Part shown: in pieces, positions 46,838 to 55,651 of the stretch
Position numbering within the stretch: position 1 is the stretch's first letter
How the letters are laid out: every line of letters starts with the position of its first letter
Assembly: GCF_001570565.1 (NCBI RefSeq)
Contig: NZ_BBXE01000036.1
Coordinates: 60,656-124,655 of the forward strand
Direction: 5' to 3'
DNA from: Herbidospora yilanensis
GTDB taxonomy: Bacteria > Actinomycetota > Actinomycetes > Streptosporangiales > Streptosporangiaceae
DNA: 64,000 bases
The notes under the pieces: generated by a model
The model's input: only the letters and a program-made list of their open reading frames with translations
Database searches by the model: none
What the model was told of the DNA's origin: nothing
Translations under genes and position numbers: made by a program

Positions 46838-46896
46838 ATTTCGACGGTAACCCGAACACGAGCTCACGTCATGGGGCTCCGGACCAAAGTGACAAT

Positions 46897-48077
46897 TTAG
46901 GGCATTCCTGGCATGTGCGCTGGGACGACCATCTCCTTCTTGCCCGTCACCAGCAACCACGCGGGCAGAATCGTCACGCACATCACGGGAATCAGCGCCA
47001 TCTCGCCGACGATGGCCAGCGACGTGAACAGGCTCAGCCAGCCGTGCTGCGTGATCGCCAGCACGAACCCCAGCACCCCCGCGGTCAGCGCCAGTGACAG
47101 CGGCACCGCCGGGACCAGCGTGTTGGCCGCCACCCCCAGGGCGATCCCCATGAAGACGGCCGGGAAGATCCGCCCGCCCCGGAACCCGCAGGCCGCCGCC
47201 ACGGTCAGCGCGACCAGCTTCACCCCGAGCACCAGGATGACCGTCCCGATGGCGACGTGGCCTTCCAGCAGTTCACCGGCCTGGGCCAGCCCCTTGAACA
47301 GGGACACCTCGCCGCCGACGATCCCCAGGCCGCCCAGGACGAGCCCGCCCGCCGTGACCATGAGCACCGGATGGGGCACGCGGTGGAAGGTCGCATGGGC
47401 GTACGGGAACGCGTAGACCACCAGCAGCCCCAGGCCCGCGCCGATGAGCGCGACGACCGACCCCGAGACCAGGTCGGCGGGCCGGAACCCCGGATAGCCG
47501 GGCACCTTCATCCGCAGCGTCTCGCCCGAGAGGGCCAGCGTGGTCAGCGTGCCCGCGCCGGCCGCCGGCAGCGGCGCGAAGAGCCTGTCCCAGAGCGGGA
47601 CCCCGGGCTTGCCCAGCGGCAGCTCCGACAACAGCAGCGCGGCGGCGAGCGGGCTCCCGAACAGCGCCCCGACGGTCCCGGCCACGCCGAGCGCCACCGG
47701 CCCATCGCGAAGGCGAGCGCCACGTTGACGGCGGTGATGGGGTTCTCCGGCCCCAGGCTCACCCCGCAGGAAAGGGTGACGATCGTCGCCAGCAGCACCC
47801 CCGGCAACACCCGGGCCCGCATCGGCGGCGCCACCAGCCCCTCGGTGGCGGGGTCGGGCCCGGCGTGCCCCGGAAACCGCCAGATCAGCAGGCCCGTGGC
47901 GGTTCCCGCGAGAGTGAGGACGAGCAGAATGCGCCACCACTCGAACCACGGCCAGATCAGGCGCTCCAACCATTCGGCAAGCGCGGTGACGCCGAACAAG
48001 ATGAGACCCGAACCGACACCGATCACCAGTGCGGGCAAAACCAATGCCAGCAGCCCGATCCACGTCGCCCTCGGCAT
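46897..48077 (-). pseudogene. Chloride channel (ClC) family protein, frameshifted and internally deleted
   Basis: Two reading frames share one gene. The upstream frame (48077 down to about 47705) has CGVSLGPENPITAVNVALAFAMG, the selectivity-type GPENP motif. It then becomes nonsense, while a second frame continues from about 47703 with PVALGVAGTVGALFGSPLAAALLLSE and proceeds to the normal end. In other members roughly a dozen residues lie between AMG and PVALG, so the junction seems to have lost bases and shifted frame. If the sequence is right, the channel is dead. An assembly error is the alternative. Confidence 0.75.
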
Positions 48078-48230
48078 TCGCGTGTCCGCCCGGCCTCAAT
48101 GCACCGGGAATACCCGTGGGGTCCTCAAAAGAAAGCCTCGCATCGCCAATAGTGCGCCATGTGAGGCATTTGTGGCGGTTTATGTGGTTATGGTGGCAAT
48201 TGCTAGTCGACGAGGAAGGAGCTGGTCGCG

Positions 48231-48647
48231 TTGACCACCGCATCCACGACACCCACTTCGGGCGGACGACTGCCGCACCCCTCCAACTGGCTGCGCTTCG
48301 CCGGGATCCTCGGCATCGTGGTAGGGCTGCTCAACATCGTCGGCGGGTTCGCCGCGATCTTGAGGAGCCACTACCTCGTGGTCGGGTCATCGGGCGTGCT
48401 GATCTTCAACCTCACCGCATGGGGCATCATCTGGCTGGTGGCCGGGGTCCTCATGGTCATCGCGGGCGTGGGCATTCTCCAAGGCGCGATGTGGGCCCGC
48501 ATGCTGGGCATCGTCCTGGCGGCACTGGTCATCCTGGGCCAGTTCGCCTACGCCGGGGCGTTCCCGATCTGGTCCCTCATCGTCGTCGCACTGGCCGTGG
48601 TCGTGATCTACGGCTTGGTGGTGCCGCCGCGCGGCAGCATCGCCTAG
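48231..48647 (+). CDS. DUF7144-like four-helix membrane protein (138 aa)
   Basis: Four hydrophobic helices are visible: LRFAGILGIVVGLLNIVGGFAAIL, LTAWGIIWLVAGVLMVIAGVGIL, WARMLGIVLAALVILGQFAY and IWSLIVVALAVVVIYGLVV. The pattern of a Gly-rich first helix and a GRM/WAR turn between helices 2 and 3 is common to an actinobacterial family of unknown role. I chose the TTG at 48231 because GAGGAAGGAG lies ten bases upstream. Its stop overlaps the stop of the phosphatase gene on the other strand. Confidence 0.8.
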   Translation: MTTASTTPTSGGRLPHPSNWLRFAGILGIVVGLLNIVGGFAAILRSHYLVVGSSGVLIFNLTAWGIIWLVAGVLMVIAGVGILQGAMWARMLGIVLAALVILGQFAYAGAFPIWSLIVVALAVVVIYGLVVPPRGSIA

Positions 48648-50380
48648 GGGAGGTGCTGCTCCACCCAGACGATCTTCCCGAGAGGGGTCGGGCGGGTGCC
48701 CCACCGGTAGGTGAGCCGCTTGATGAGCTGCAGCCCGCGCCCGGTGTCGTCCTCCGAAGTCGGAGTGCGCAGCGCCGGGACGGTGGGCGAGCCGTCGGCG
48801 ACCTCGCAGACCAGGGTTCTGCCCCGGCCCCTCAGCAACCTCAGCTCGATCGGCGGCCAGCCGTGCTTGAGCGCGTTGGTCACCAGCTCGCTGACCACCA
48901 GCTCGGTCGTGTCACGGACCGCGCCGAGCCCCCACTCCGCCAGCGTCGCCCGGACGAACCGGCGCGCGTGGCTGACGAATCGGGGATCGGCCGGCAGCGA
49001 GCAGGAGGCGATCTCGTCGGGCGCGAGTTCATGGACCCGGGCAAGCAGCAGCGCGATGTCGTCGCGCTCGTGCCCGGGTCGCTGACTGTTGATCGTCACG
49101 TCGCACATCTCCTCCAGATCCTGGTCGGGCGCCGACAGCAGCCGGCGCAGCGCCATGATCCCCAGGTCGATGTCTCTGGCCCGGCTCTCCACCAGGCCGT
49201 CGGTGTAGAAGGCGAGGATCCCCCCGGACGGCAGCACCATCTCCACCGTCTCCAGCGGGTCGTTCCCGATCCCCAGCGGCAGCCCCGAGGGCAGTTCGAT
49301 GATCTCGGTACGACCGTCGGGATGGATCAGAACCGGCGGCACATGCCCCGCCCGCGCCAGCGCGCAGGTCCGGGTCACCGGGTCGTAGGTCGCGTAGACC
49401 GCCGTGGCGATTTGGGTCGGATCGAGGTCCTGGCTCATCCGGTTCAGCCGGAACAGCACCTCGTCGGGCGGCAGGTCGAGGGACGCGAGCGTGCGCGCGG
49501 CGGTCCGGAGCTGCCCCATCGTGGCCGCGGCCCGGGTCCCGTGCCCCATGACGTCGCCCACCACGAGCGCCGCCCGGCACCCCGGGAGGGGGATGACGTC
49601 GAACCAGTCGCCGCCGACCCCCATGAGGTCACTGGCCGGCAGGTAGCGCGAGGCGATCTCCATGCCCAGCGGCTGGTGCAGGTCGGCCGGCAGCAGGCTG
49701 CTCTGCAGCGTGAGGGCGGTGCGCCGCTCCCTGGCGTACAGGCGCGCGTTGTCTATGCAGACGGCGGTCCGCGCGGCCAGCTCCTCGGCGACCGCGACGT
49801 CCTCCTCCTCGAACGGCGACCCGCCCGGGTTGCGGCTGAAGATCGCGCACCCGAGCACCCGCCCCCGCGCCTTCAGCGGAACGGCGATGAACGACCCGCC
49901 CACCAGCAGCTTGGCCACCACCTCAGGGTCGAGGCTGGCCCCGATCATCTCGGCGGTGTGCTCGTCGAGCTCCGGATACATGATCGGATGCCCGGTCGAC
50001 ATGCACTGCGCCTGCGGCAACTGCGCCGAGTACACCGTGACCTCGTTGATCGGAAAAGCCTCGACCCAGTCGGTCGGATCGGCCTCCGCCACCCCGATGG
50101 CCACCCGCCGCACGAGCGCGGTCCCGTCGACCGGCCGCGACGGGAACTCCCCGTCGATGACGAGCCGATCCTGCACCATGATCGCCGAGGTGTCGGCGAA
50201 CCTCGGGACGGCGATGTCCATGAGCTCACGGCTCGTCTCGCCCAGATCGAGGGTCGTCCCGATGCGACGGCTGGCCTCGTTGAGATAGGCCAGCCGCTCC
50301 TGAGCGGAGGCCGCCGAGGCCTGCCGCCATTCGAGCCGGTCACCCGGCGCCGGCGTCTTGATCACGCTGTTCCGGTTCAT
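48644..50380 (-). CDS. GAF-SpoIIE phosphatase-ATPase regulator (578 aa)
   Basis: Three domains: a GAF-like sensor (about 25-195, LAYLNEASRRIGTTLDLGET to AARTAVCIDNARLY), a PP2C/SpoIIE phosphatase (215-430, with DWFDVIPLPG, DVMGHGTRAAATM, FYTDGLVESR and ERDDIALLLARV), and a HATPase_c domain of the anti-sigma type (TTELVVSELVTNALKHGW, then DDTGRGLQLI). It should set sigma-factor activity by dephosphorylating an anti-anti-sigma protein. The start may be the ATG at 50378-50380 or one 13 codons further up with its own purine-rich site. Confidence 0.9.
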   Translation of the reverse strand: MNRNSVIKTPAPGDRLEWRQASAASAQERLAYLNEASRRIGTTLDLGETSRELMDIAVPRFADTSAIMVQDRLVIDGEFPSRPVDGTALVRRVAIGVAEADPTDWVEAFPINEVTVYSAQLPQAQCMSTGHPIMYPELDEHTAEMIGASLDPEVVAKLLVGGSFIAVPLKARGRVLGCAIFSRNPGGSPFEEEDVAVAEELAARTAVCIDNARLYARERRTALTLQSSLLPADLHQPLGMEIASRYLPASDLMGVGGDWFDVIPLPGCRAALVVGDVMGHGTRAAATMGQLRTAARTLASLDLPPDEVLFRLNRMSQDLDPTQIATAVYATYDPVTRTCALARAGHVPPVLIHPDGRTEIIELPSGLPLGIGNDPLETVEMVLPSGGILAFYTDGLVESRARDIDLGIMALRRLLSAPDQDLEEMCDVTINSQRPGHERDDIALLLARVHELAPDEIASCSLPADPRFVSHARRFVRATLAEWGLGAVRDTTELVVSELVTNALKHGWPPIELRLLRGRGRTLVCEVADGSPTVPALRTPTSEDDTGRGLQLIKRLTYRWGTRPTPLGKIVWVEQHLP

Positions 50381-50607
50381 CTCTTCCGCATCGTAGGGAG
50401 GACAACCACGGCATTTCATGCCTTTTCCCAGACTGTACGGCGCTTTACACGGTGGATTGCAGGGTCAAGGCCGCATCGATCGTCAAGAAGCCGGGTCATC
50501 GGCGCGGAAAGGTAGTGTTCGTCGGCGTTTACGACGCGATGCCCGATGCCGGGCGAGGGGGTTGCGGACGAGAATTATTACCTTTCGCCCGCAACCGGCA
50601 ACGTGTG

Positions 50608-50681
50608 TCGGGGTGACAGGATTTGAACCTGCGGCCCCCTGCTCCCAAAGCAGGTGCGCTACCAAGCTGCGCCACACCCCG
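50608..50681 (-). tRNA. tRNA-Pro (anticodon TGG)
   Basis: Read on the minus strand: acceptor arm CGGGGTG pairing with CACCCCG, D arm GCGCAGCTTGGTAGCGC, anticodon stem CCTGC with loop TTTGGGA (anticodon TGG), and T loop TTCAAAT, discriminator A. The CCA end is not encoded. The gene is 74 bases. Confidence 0.96.
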
Positions 50682-50771
50682 TTGGCCGCCTGGCGCCGAC
50701 GCCCCGAGATCTCCGGTACGCTTACGCATTGACGGCCGGAAGAAGTCTAGACCAGATGCCGACCGGCGCGC

Positions 50772-50842
50772 GCGGACGTAGCTCAATGGTAGAGCCCCAG
50801 TCTTCCAAACTGGCTACGCGGGTTCGATTCCCGTCGTCCGCT
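50772..50842 (+). tRNA. tRNA-Gly (anticodon TCC)
   Basis: Acceptor GCGGACG at 50772-50778 pairs with CGTCCGC at 50835-50841; the D arm is GCTCAATGGTAGAGC, the anticodon loop CTTCCAA (anticodon TCC), and the T loop TTCGATT. The gene is 71 bases, with no encoded CCA. It diverges from tRNA-Pro by about 90 bases; a hairpin follows. Confidence 0.96.
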
Positions 50843-50852
50843 CTCAACATGA

Positions 50853-50885
50853 AAGGCCAGGTCACCGCAGTGGGGGCCTGGCCTT
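50853..50885 (+). terminator. Terminator after tRNA-Gly
   Basis: Nine-base arms AAGGCCAGG at 50853-50861 and CCTGGCCTT at 50877-50885 with a 15-base loop, ten bases past the tRNA end and followed by a short T-containing stretch. Confidence 0.7.
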
Positions 50886-51001
50886 CGACGTTTGTGCAAT
50901 CAGTTGGAGACAACCGCAGGAATCGGGATTCACCGACGGCGGCCCGGAGCGAGCGCAGAGGCGCCCGGTTCGGTGGCGGTCATGCGCCGCTCAGCCCCCG
51001 A

Positions 51002-51505
51002 TCAGGCCGGGAAGTCCTTCGGGTTGACGCCGCTCGTGCGGGCGTTCCCACCCCTGACGGGGTTGAGGGTGAGCGTCCAGATGGTCGACTGGGTCGCGGT
51101 GGTGGTGAACTTCAAGCGGTCGTTGAAGCGCTGGTAGGCGGCGCTCTTGGTGAACTTGCGCTTCGAGCTGTTGAACCTGTAGCCGGTGGTGAAGTAGACG
51201 GTGTAGGTGCCGTCGTCGACCCTCTTGAAGCTCGCGGTCGACTTCGCCCGGACGTAGAGGCTGAACGCCTTGGTCTTGCCCCGGACGAGAGTGACGACCC
51301 CATCCTTGCCGGTGCCGTTCTTGATCTTCAGGACGCCCTCCCCGCCGCTGATGCGGTCATAGATGACCTTGCCGTTGCCCGGCCGCGCCGCGGCCTGGGA
51401 GACCGTCGCCGACTCCTGGGCGGACGCGGCCGCCGGGGCGGCGGCATAACCGGTCAGCAGAACGGATGTGAGGATCGCTCCCGCAAAGGGGCGTAATGAC
51501 AGCAT
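51002..51505 (-). CDS. Secreted hypothetical protein (167 aa)
   Basis: A signal peptide (about 28 residues: hydrophobic FAGAILTSVLLTGYAAA, then PAAASA) precedes a beta-rich domain with KVIYDRISGGEGVLKIKNGTGKDGVV, KAFSLYVRAKSTASFKRVDDGTYTVYFTTGYRF and a basic middle (SSKRKFTKSAAYQRF). The fold looks like a small extracellular sandwich. I do not recognise a named family, and no function is proposed. It is transcribed alone. Confidence 0.8.
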   Translation of the reverse strand: MLSLRPFAGAILTSVLLTGYAAAPAAASAQESATVSQAAARPGNGKVIYDRISGGEGVLKIKNGTGKDGVVTLVRGKTKAFSLYVRAKSTASFKRVDDGTYTVYFTTGYRFNSSKRKFTKSAAYQRFNDRLKFTTTATQSTIWTLTLNPVRGGNARTSGVNPKDFPA

Positions 51506-51647
51506 TGCGCCAATATGGCGAAGTTATGTCGGCCGGTCAACGCACTTTGTATCGGCCGCGGCCTCTCGCGTTCACGCATTCAGTCGTCGATGCTCCGCGT
51601 CCTCGACGGTCCGTAAATGTCGGTCCGCGATCGTAGGCTCCGCTCCC

Positions 51648-52157
51648 ATGACCACCACTCAGACCGTGTCGTTCGATCTCGGCGTCCACTACGGGCAGGC
51701 CTATCTCGTCGACGCCACCGACGACGCCACGGGCCCCGACGACCACCCCACGCGGCCTGGGGGGATCATCCGGGTCGAAGACGGGAACACCTTCCCGATC
51801 ACCGGTCTCCACACGGGCAGCGTCGGCTTCTCGGTCACCGTCGCCGACCACGACCCGGGAGCCGACACCGACGCGTACGAGGACGTCGTGGAGATCAGCT
51901 TCGAGTCGGAGGCCGGCCAGGTCACCCTCGACGAGTGGGGCGGCGGTGAGGTGCACGAGATCCCCGAGCTCCCCGCGGGACCGGGCTGGTATCGGCTGCG
52001 CTATCACGCCCAGAACATGGACGCGGCCGCGGAGGTCGACACCTCACGGGAGATCATCGACCGCTATCTGCTGCAGATCTGGCCTCAGGAGGAGTCCGAC
52101 CCCCGCGTCGTCCAGAGCGCGAGCGGGCAGCTCGCCTACTGGCGCAGGCCGACGTGA
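51648..52157 (+). CDS. Hypothetical protein (169 aa)
   Basis: An acidic, beta-rich, probably cytosolic protein. It starts MTTTQTVSFDLGVHYGQAYL and contains GWYRLRYHAQNMDAAAE followed by DRYLLQIWPQEESDPRVV. The arrangement YRLRYHA...YLLQxWP is shared by small actinobacterial proteins of the competence/immunity-like set, but I cannot name it. The start is the ATG at 51648, in frame with open sequence upstream. It converges on cutA. Confidence 0.75.
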   Translation: MTTTQTVSFDLGVHYGQAYLVDATDDATGPDDHPTRPGGIIRVEDGNTFPITGLHTGSVGFSVTVADHDPGADTDAYEDVVEISFESEAGQVTLDEWGGGEVHEIPELPAGPGWYRLRYHAQNMDAAAEVDTSREIIDRYLLQIWPQEESDPRVVQSASGQLAYWRRPT

Positions 52158-52165
52158 CCTGCTGA

Positions 52166-52486
52166 TCAGAGGTTCGTCTCCCGGTCGATCCAGTTGAGGT
52201 AGTCGCCCGACCCCATGGCGACCGGCACCGCGATGATCTCCGGTACGTCGTACGAGTGCACCTCCCGCACGCACCCCGACAGGTCTCCGAACCGCTCCGC
52301 CGTCGTCTTGAACAGCACGAGCCACTCCCGCGACCGGTTCACCTCATCGTCCCACCAATAGACAGAGGTCACGGGCCCGACGATCTGCGCGCAGGCCGCG
52401 AGGCGGCGCCCGACCACCGTGTCGGCCAACCGGTCGGCCTCCTCGGGTGATCCGGCCGTCACGCGAACCTCAATATGGTCAGACAT
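52166..52486 (-). CDS. cutA: CutA-type divalent cation tolerance protein (106 aa)
   Basis: A small trimeric PII-like protein. Seen: the N-terminal EVRVTAGSPEEADRLADTVVGRRLAACAQIVGPV, then SVYWWDDEVNRSREWLVLFKT, and the typical HSYDVPEIIAVPV. Its link to copper tolerance was proposed from E. coli genetics; the real role is unclear. Confidence 0.93.
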   Translation of the reverse strand: MSDHIEVRVTAGSPEEADRLADTVVGRRLAACAQIVGPVTSVYWWDDEVNRSREWLVLFKTTAERFGDLSGCVREVHSYDVPEIIAVPVAMGSGDYLNWIDRETNL

Positions 52487-52511
52487 GCCTGCACGCTAAC
52501 CCGGGAGACCC

Positions 52512-52958
52512 ATGGACCTCCACGTCATCGTCTGCGCCGCCGGGCCGGTGCGGGACCTGCCCGAACTGATCGCCGAGGCGCACTCGCGATCGTGGACGGT
52601 CCAGGTCGTCGCCACCCCCAAGGCGGTCGACTTCATCGACGAGGCCGATCTGGAGCGGCGTACCGGAAGAAGGGTGCGGGTGAACTACCGGCACCCGAGC
52701 GAACCCAAGCCGCCCCGGGCCGACGCGATCCTCGTCTATCCCGCCACGTTCAACACCGTCAACAAGTTCGCGCTGGGCATCACCGACACCTATGCCCTGG
52801 GGCTGCTGGCGGAGGCCCCGGGCCTGGGCATCCCGGTGACGCTGGTGCCTTTCGTCAACGATGCCCTGGCCGGCCGCGCCCCTTATCGCGCGGCCGTGGC
52901 CGCGTTGGAAGAAGAAGGTGTCACCTTCGCCGCCTCCTGGCGGGAGGCGCTGGCGTGA
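52512..52958 (+). CDS. HFCD-family flavoprotein (148 aa)
   Basis: A flavin-binding protein of the homo-oligomeric Cys decarboxylase fold (phosphopantothenoylcysteine decarboxylase-like). Seen: the N-terminal strand LHVIVCAAGPVRDLPELI, the phosphate-binding region and the conserved PATFNTVNKFALGITD stretch, which carries the FMN-contacting Asn. It is shorter than full CoaC proteins (148 residues). The stop overlaps a possible GTG start of the next gene, suggesting an operon with the SDR and the fusion gene. Confidence 0.87.
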   Translation: MDLHVIVCAAGPVRDLPELIAEAHSRSWTVQVVATPKAVDFIDEADLERRTGRRVRVNYRHPSEPKPPRADAILVYPATFNTVNKFALGITDTYALGLLAEAPGLGIPVTLVPFVNDALAGRAPYRAAVAALEEEGVTFAASWREALA

Positions 52959-52990
52959 TTCTGTCGGTGGCGACCGGCAGACTGACGGCC

Positions 52991-53887
52991 ATGACCATCG
53001 CACTCGTCGCGGGCGCGACCCGTGGGGCCGGAAGAGGAATCGCCGCCGAGCTGGGCGCTGTCGGGGCGACCGTTTACGTCACCGGCCGCACCACCCGTGA
53101 CCAGCAGTCGGAATACCAGCGGCCCGAGACCATCGAGGAGACCGCCGAGCTGGTCACCCGGGCGGGCGGCCACGGCATCGCCGTCCAGGCCGACCACCTC
53201 GACCGCGACCAGGTCAGGGCGCTGGTCGAGCGGATCGACCGGGAGCAGGGGCGGCTCGACGTCCTGGTCAACAACATCTGGGGCGGCGAGAACCTGTTCA
53301 GCTGGGACAAACCGCTCTGGGAGCACGACCTCGACGACGGCATGCGCATGCTCCGCCTGGCCATCGACACCCACATCATCACCAGCCACTACGCCCTGCC
53401 GCTGCTGCTCAGGCACGAGGGCGGGCTGGTCGTCGAGATGACCGACGGCACCGCCGACTACAACGCCGTCAACTACCGCGTCTCCTTCTTCTACGACCTG
53501 GTGAAGAGCTCGGTGCTGCGCATGGCGTTCGGCCTGTCCAAGGAGCTCGGGCCGAGGGGGGCCACCGCGGTCGCCCTGACGCCGGGCTGGTTGCGGTCGG
53601 AGCTGATGCTGGAACACTTCGGCGTCACCGAGGAGACCTGGCGCGACGCGCTGGAGAACGTGCCCCACTTCGCGATCTCCGAGTCGCCGGCCTTCGTCGG
53701 CCGGGCCGTCGCGGCGCTGGTCCGCGACCCCGACCGGGCACGGTGGAACGGTCAGTCGTTGTCCAGCGGTGGGCTCGCCCAGGTCTACGGCTTCACCGAC
53801 GTCGACGGCAGCCGCCCCGACGCCTGGCGTTATGTGGTGGAGGTCCAGGATGCCGGGAAGCCGGCCGACACCACGGGCTATCGGTGA
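52991..53887 (+). CDS. Short-chain dehydrogenase/reductase (298 aa)
   Basis: NAD(P) motif GATRGAGRG, the structural NNIWGG in place of NNAG, and the Tyr-x-x-x-Lys pair in FYDLVKSS. It matches a group of actinobacterial SDRs with a long C-terminal part (SSGGLAQVYGFTDVDGSRP). An alternative GTG at 52955 would overlap the flavoprotein stop and add 12 residues. Its own stop overlaps the GTG of the following fusion gene. Confidence 0.9.
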   Translation: MTIALVAGATRGAGRGIAAELGAVGATVYVTGRTTRDQQSEYQRPETIEETAELVTRAGGHGIAVQADHLDRDQVRALVERIDREQGRLDVLVNNIWGGENLFSWDKPLWEHDLDDGMRMLRLAIDTHIITSHYALPLLLRHEGGLVVEMTDGTADYNAVNYRVSFFYDLVKSSVLRMAFGLSKELGPRGATAVALTPGWLRSELMLEHFGVTEETWRDALENVPHFAISESPAFVGRAVAALVRDPDRARWNGQSLSSGGLAQVYGFTDVDGSRPDAWRYVVEVQDAGKPADTTGYR

Positions 53888-54795
53888 GAGACCGCCAGTT
53901 GACGGCGATCGCCGAGATCGCCGCAATGGGTTTCGACGTCTGGCTGCGCGGCGGCTGGGCGATGGATTTCACCCTGGGCGAGGTGACCCGAGACCACGTC
54001 GACGTCGACTGGTTCGCCTGGTCCGACGACGCCGACCGGCTGGAGGCGGCCCTGCTCGCGCGGGGTTTCGTGCCGCAGCCGGGGCCGCCGCGCGACCAGC
54101 AGCGCGATTTCACGCGCGACGGGGTCGAGGTCAGCTTCGCCCTGCTCGCCCGCGACCTGACCGTCGCGGGTGGTCCATATAAAGGAGAGCGCTGGCCGGC
54201 CGGCCTGCTCGACGCGCCCGCAGGCCGTCTCGGCGGCCTGCGCTGCCCGGTCGTCGGCGTGGCCGCGCAGATCGAGATCAAAGAGATGATGCCGGTCTGG
54301 GTGCCGGGCCTGCCTCGGAGGGAGAAGGACATGACCGACCTCGCGCGCCTGCGAATGCACGTTCGCCTGAGAGATGTCAGAGATTCCGATCTGGAGGTCT
54401 TCCACACCCAGGAACAGGACCCCGAGGCCACCCGCCGCTCCCGGTTCCCGGCCCGCGAGCGGGAGAGGTTCCTGACCCACTGGCGCACGAACATCCTGCC
54501 CGACGAGACCTGCCACGTGCAGACCGTCGAGGTGGGCGGGCAGATCGCCGGCAACGTCGTCGCCTGGTGGCAGGGCGACCGCCGCTACCTGGGCTACTGG
54601 CTGGGCCGCGCGTTCTGGGGGAGCGGCGTCGGCACCCGCGCCCTCACCCTGTTCCTGGAGAAGGAGACGGCGCGCCCTCTCCACGCCGATCCGCACGGGG
54701 GCAACACGGCGTCGGTCCGCCTGCTGGAGAGGCTCGGCTTCACCCGGACGACCGTCGACGACGAGGGTTTCGTCCTCTACGTGCTGGAGAACTGA
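53884..54795 (+). CDS. Nucleotidyltransferase-GNAT fusion protein (303 aa)
   Basis: The first 150 residues resemble an aminoglycoside nucleotidyltransferase (GFDVWLRGGWAMDFTLGEVTRDHVDVDWFAW, with the DxD metal site; end GLPRREKDMTDLARLR). The C-terminal 145 residues are a GNAT acetyltransferase (MHVRLRDVRDSDLEVFH, ESG-type region LGRAFWGSGVGTRALTLFL, NTASVRLLERLGF). Usually the two are separate genes; here one frame joins them without stop or linker. An internal ATG at 54355 could also give a free GNAT. The GTG start overlaps the SDR stop (GTGA). Antibiotic modification is possible but not shown. Confidence 0.86.
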   Translation: MRDRQLTAIAEIAAMGFDVWLRGGWAMDFTLGEVTRDHVDVDWFAWSDDADRLEAALLARGFVPQPGPPRDQQRDFTRDGVEVSFALLARDLTVAGGPYKGERWPAGLLDAPAGRLGGLRCPVVGVAAQIEIKEMMPVWVPGLPRREKDMTDLARLRMHVRLRDVRDSDLEVFHTQEQDPEATRRSRFPARERERFLTHWRTNILPDETCHVQTVEVGGQIAGNVVAWWQGDRRYLGYWLGRAFWGSGVGTRALTLFLEKETARPLHADPHGGNTASVRLLERLGFTRTTVDDEGFVLYVLEN

Positions 54796-54919
54796 AACTT
54801 TCGGCCGTCATCCCCGTCGCGACGAGAACCCGGGCGGCTGGTCGGCGCCGGATACGGCGCGAGGTCAAGACGGTGGTCGGTGCTCAGAGGGCGGAGCCGT
54901 AACGGAAGGAGAGAGATCC

Positions 54920-55387
54920 TCAGGCGTCGGTGCGGAACATCGCCCAGACGGCCTTGCCGCCCTCGTCGAGCGGGTCCCAGCCCCACGCCTGGCTGTAGGT
55001 CTCCACGATGTAGAGCCCGCGCCCGTTCTCCGAGACGAAGTCGGGCTCCTTGCGCGTCGGCACCTCGTCGCTGGGGTCGGCGACGGCAAGTATCACGTGG
55101 GGGGCCAGCCGCACCAGCATGAGGGTGATCGGGTGATCGGTCGACGGGCCCGCCGGATACAGAGCGTAACGAACCGCGTTGGTCACCAGCTCCGAAACAA
55201 CGAGGGTCGCGTCGTCGGTGAGTTCCGAAAGTCCCCAACCCTGCAGTGTCGATCGCGTAACATCGCGTGCGGTCTTGACCGAGTCCGCCAGGGGGCGTAA
55301 CGGGCAGGTGGTGGCGTCGGACTCGGGGGCGGTGCGCACCAGGCGCTCTACCCCTACATCGCGGGCGGATATGGGATTATCCAACAT
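54920..55387 (-). CDS. Anti-sigma-type ATP-binding protein (HATPase, 155 aa)
   Basis: A GHKL ATPase domain like RsbW/SpoIIAB: the N-box is LVVSELVTNAVRYAL, and the G1 and G2 boxes are AVADPSDEVP and ENGRGLYIVE. It probably binds a partner regulator. Such a protein beside a DUF5753 helix-turn-helix gene is a widespread actinobacterial pair (for example around bld- and whiJ-like loci). I chose the ATG at 55385-55387, with GGGAGG upstream. The cluster of GTGCAC motifs separates it from that regulator. Confidence 0.88.
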   Translation of the reverse strand: MLDNPISARDVGVERLVRTAPESDATTCPLRPLADSVKTARDVTRSTLQGWGLSELTDDATLVVSELVTNAVRYALYPAGPSTDHPITLMLVRLAPHVILAVADPSDEVPTRKEPDFVSENGRGLYIVETYSQAWGWDPLDEGGKAVWAMFRTDA

Positions 55388-55421
55388 CCTGCCCGCACCT
55401 CCCGATCGCCAGATTTGAGAA

Positions 55422-55515
55422 CTAGTGCACCTTTGGCCCAATATGCACTAGGCCATCATGGGACAAGGGCCCGCCCCCTGCAAGACCCAAATGCACGTGC
55501 AGGCGCCTTGTGCAC
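55422..55515. promoter_or_regulatory. Cluster of GTGCAC motifs between divergent regulator genes
   Basis: A perfect inverted repeat, CTAGTGCA at 55422-55429 and TGCACTAG at 55444-55451 (14-base spacer), is followed by a ten-base palindrome TGCACGTGCA at 55492-55501 and GTGCAC at 55510-55515. The repeated core TGCAC appears at each site. They lie between the two genes of the DUF5753/anti-sigma-type pair and probably bind one of these regulators. Confidence 0.6.
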
Positions 55516-55651
55516 TTGCCCAAAACGTTGAGCGATTGTGAAATGGACGGGGGATCCAAGCCTTGTCTTCCTGGCCGGAAGTGGTGACACTGTGTGGGCT
55601 GGGGGTGTCGGCTCGACCTTCTCCGGCGAGTCGAGCAGAAAGGGAGGCGCC

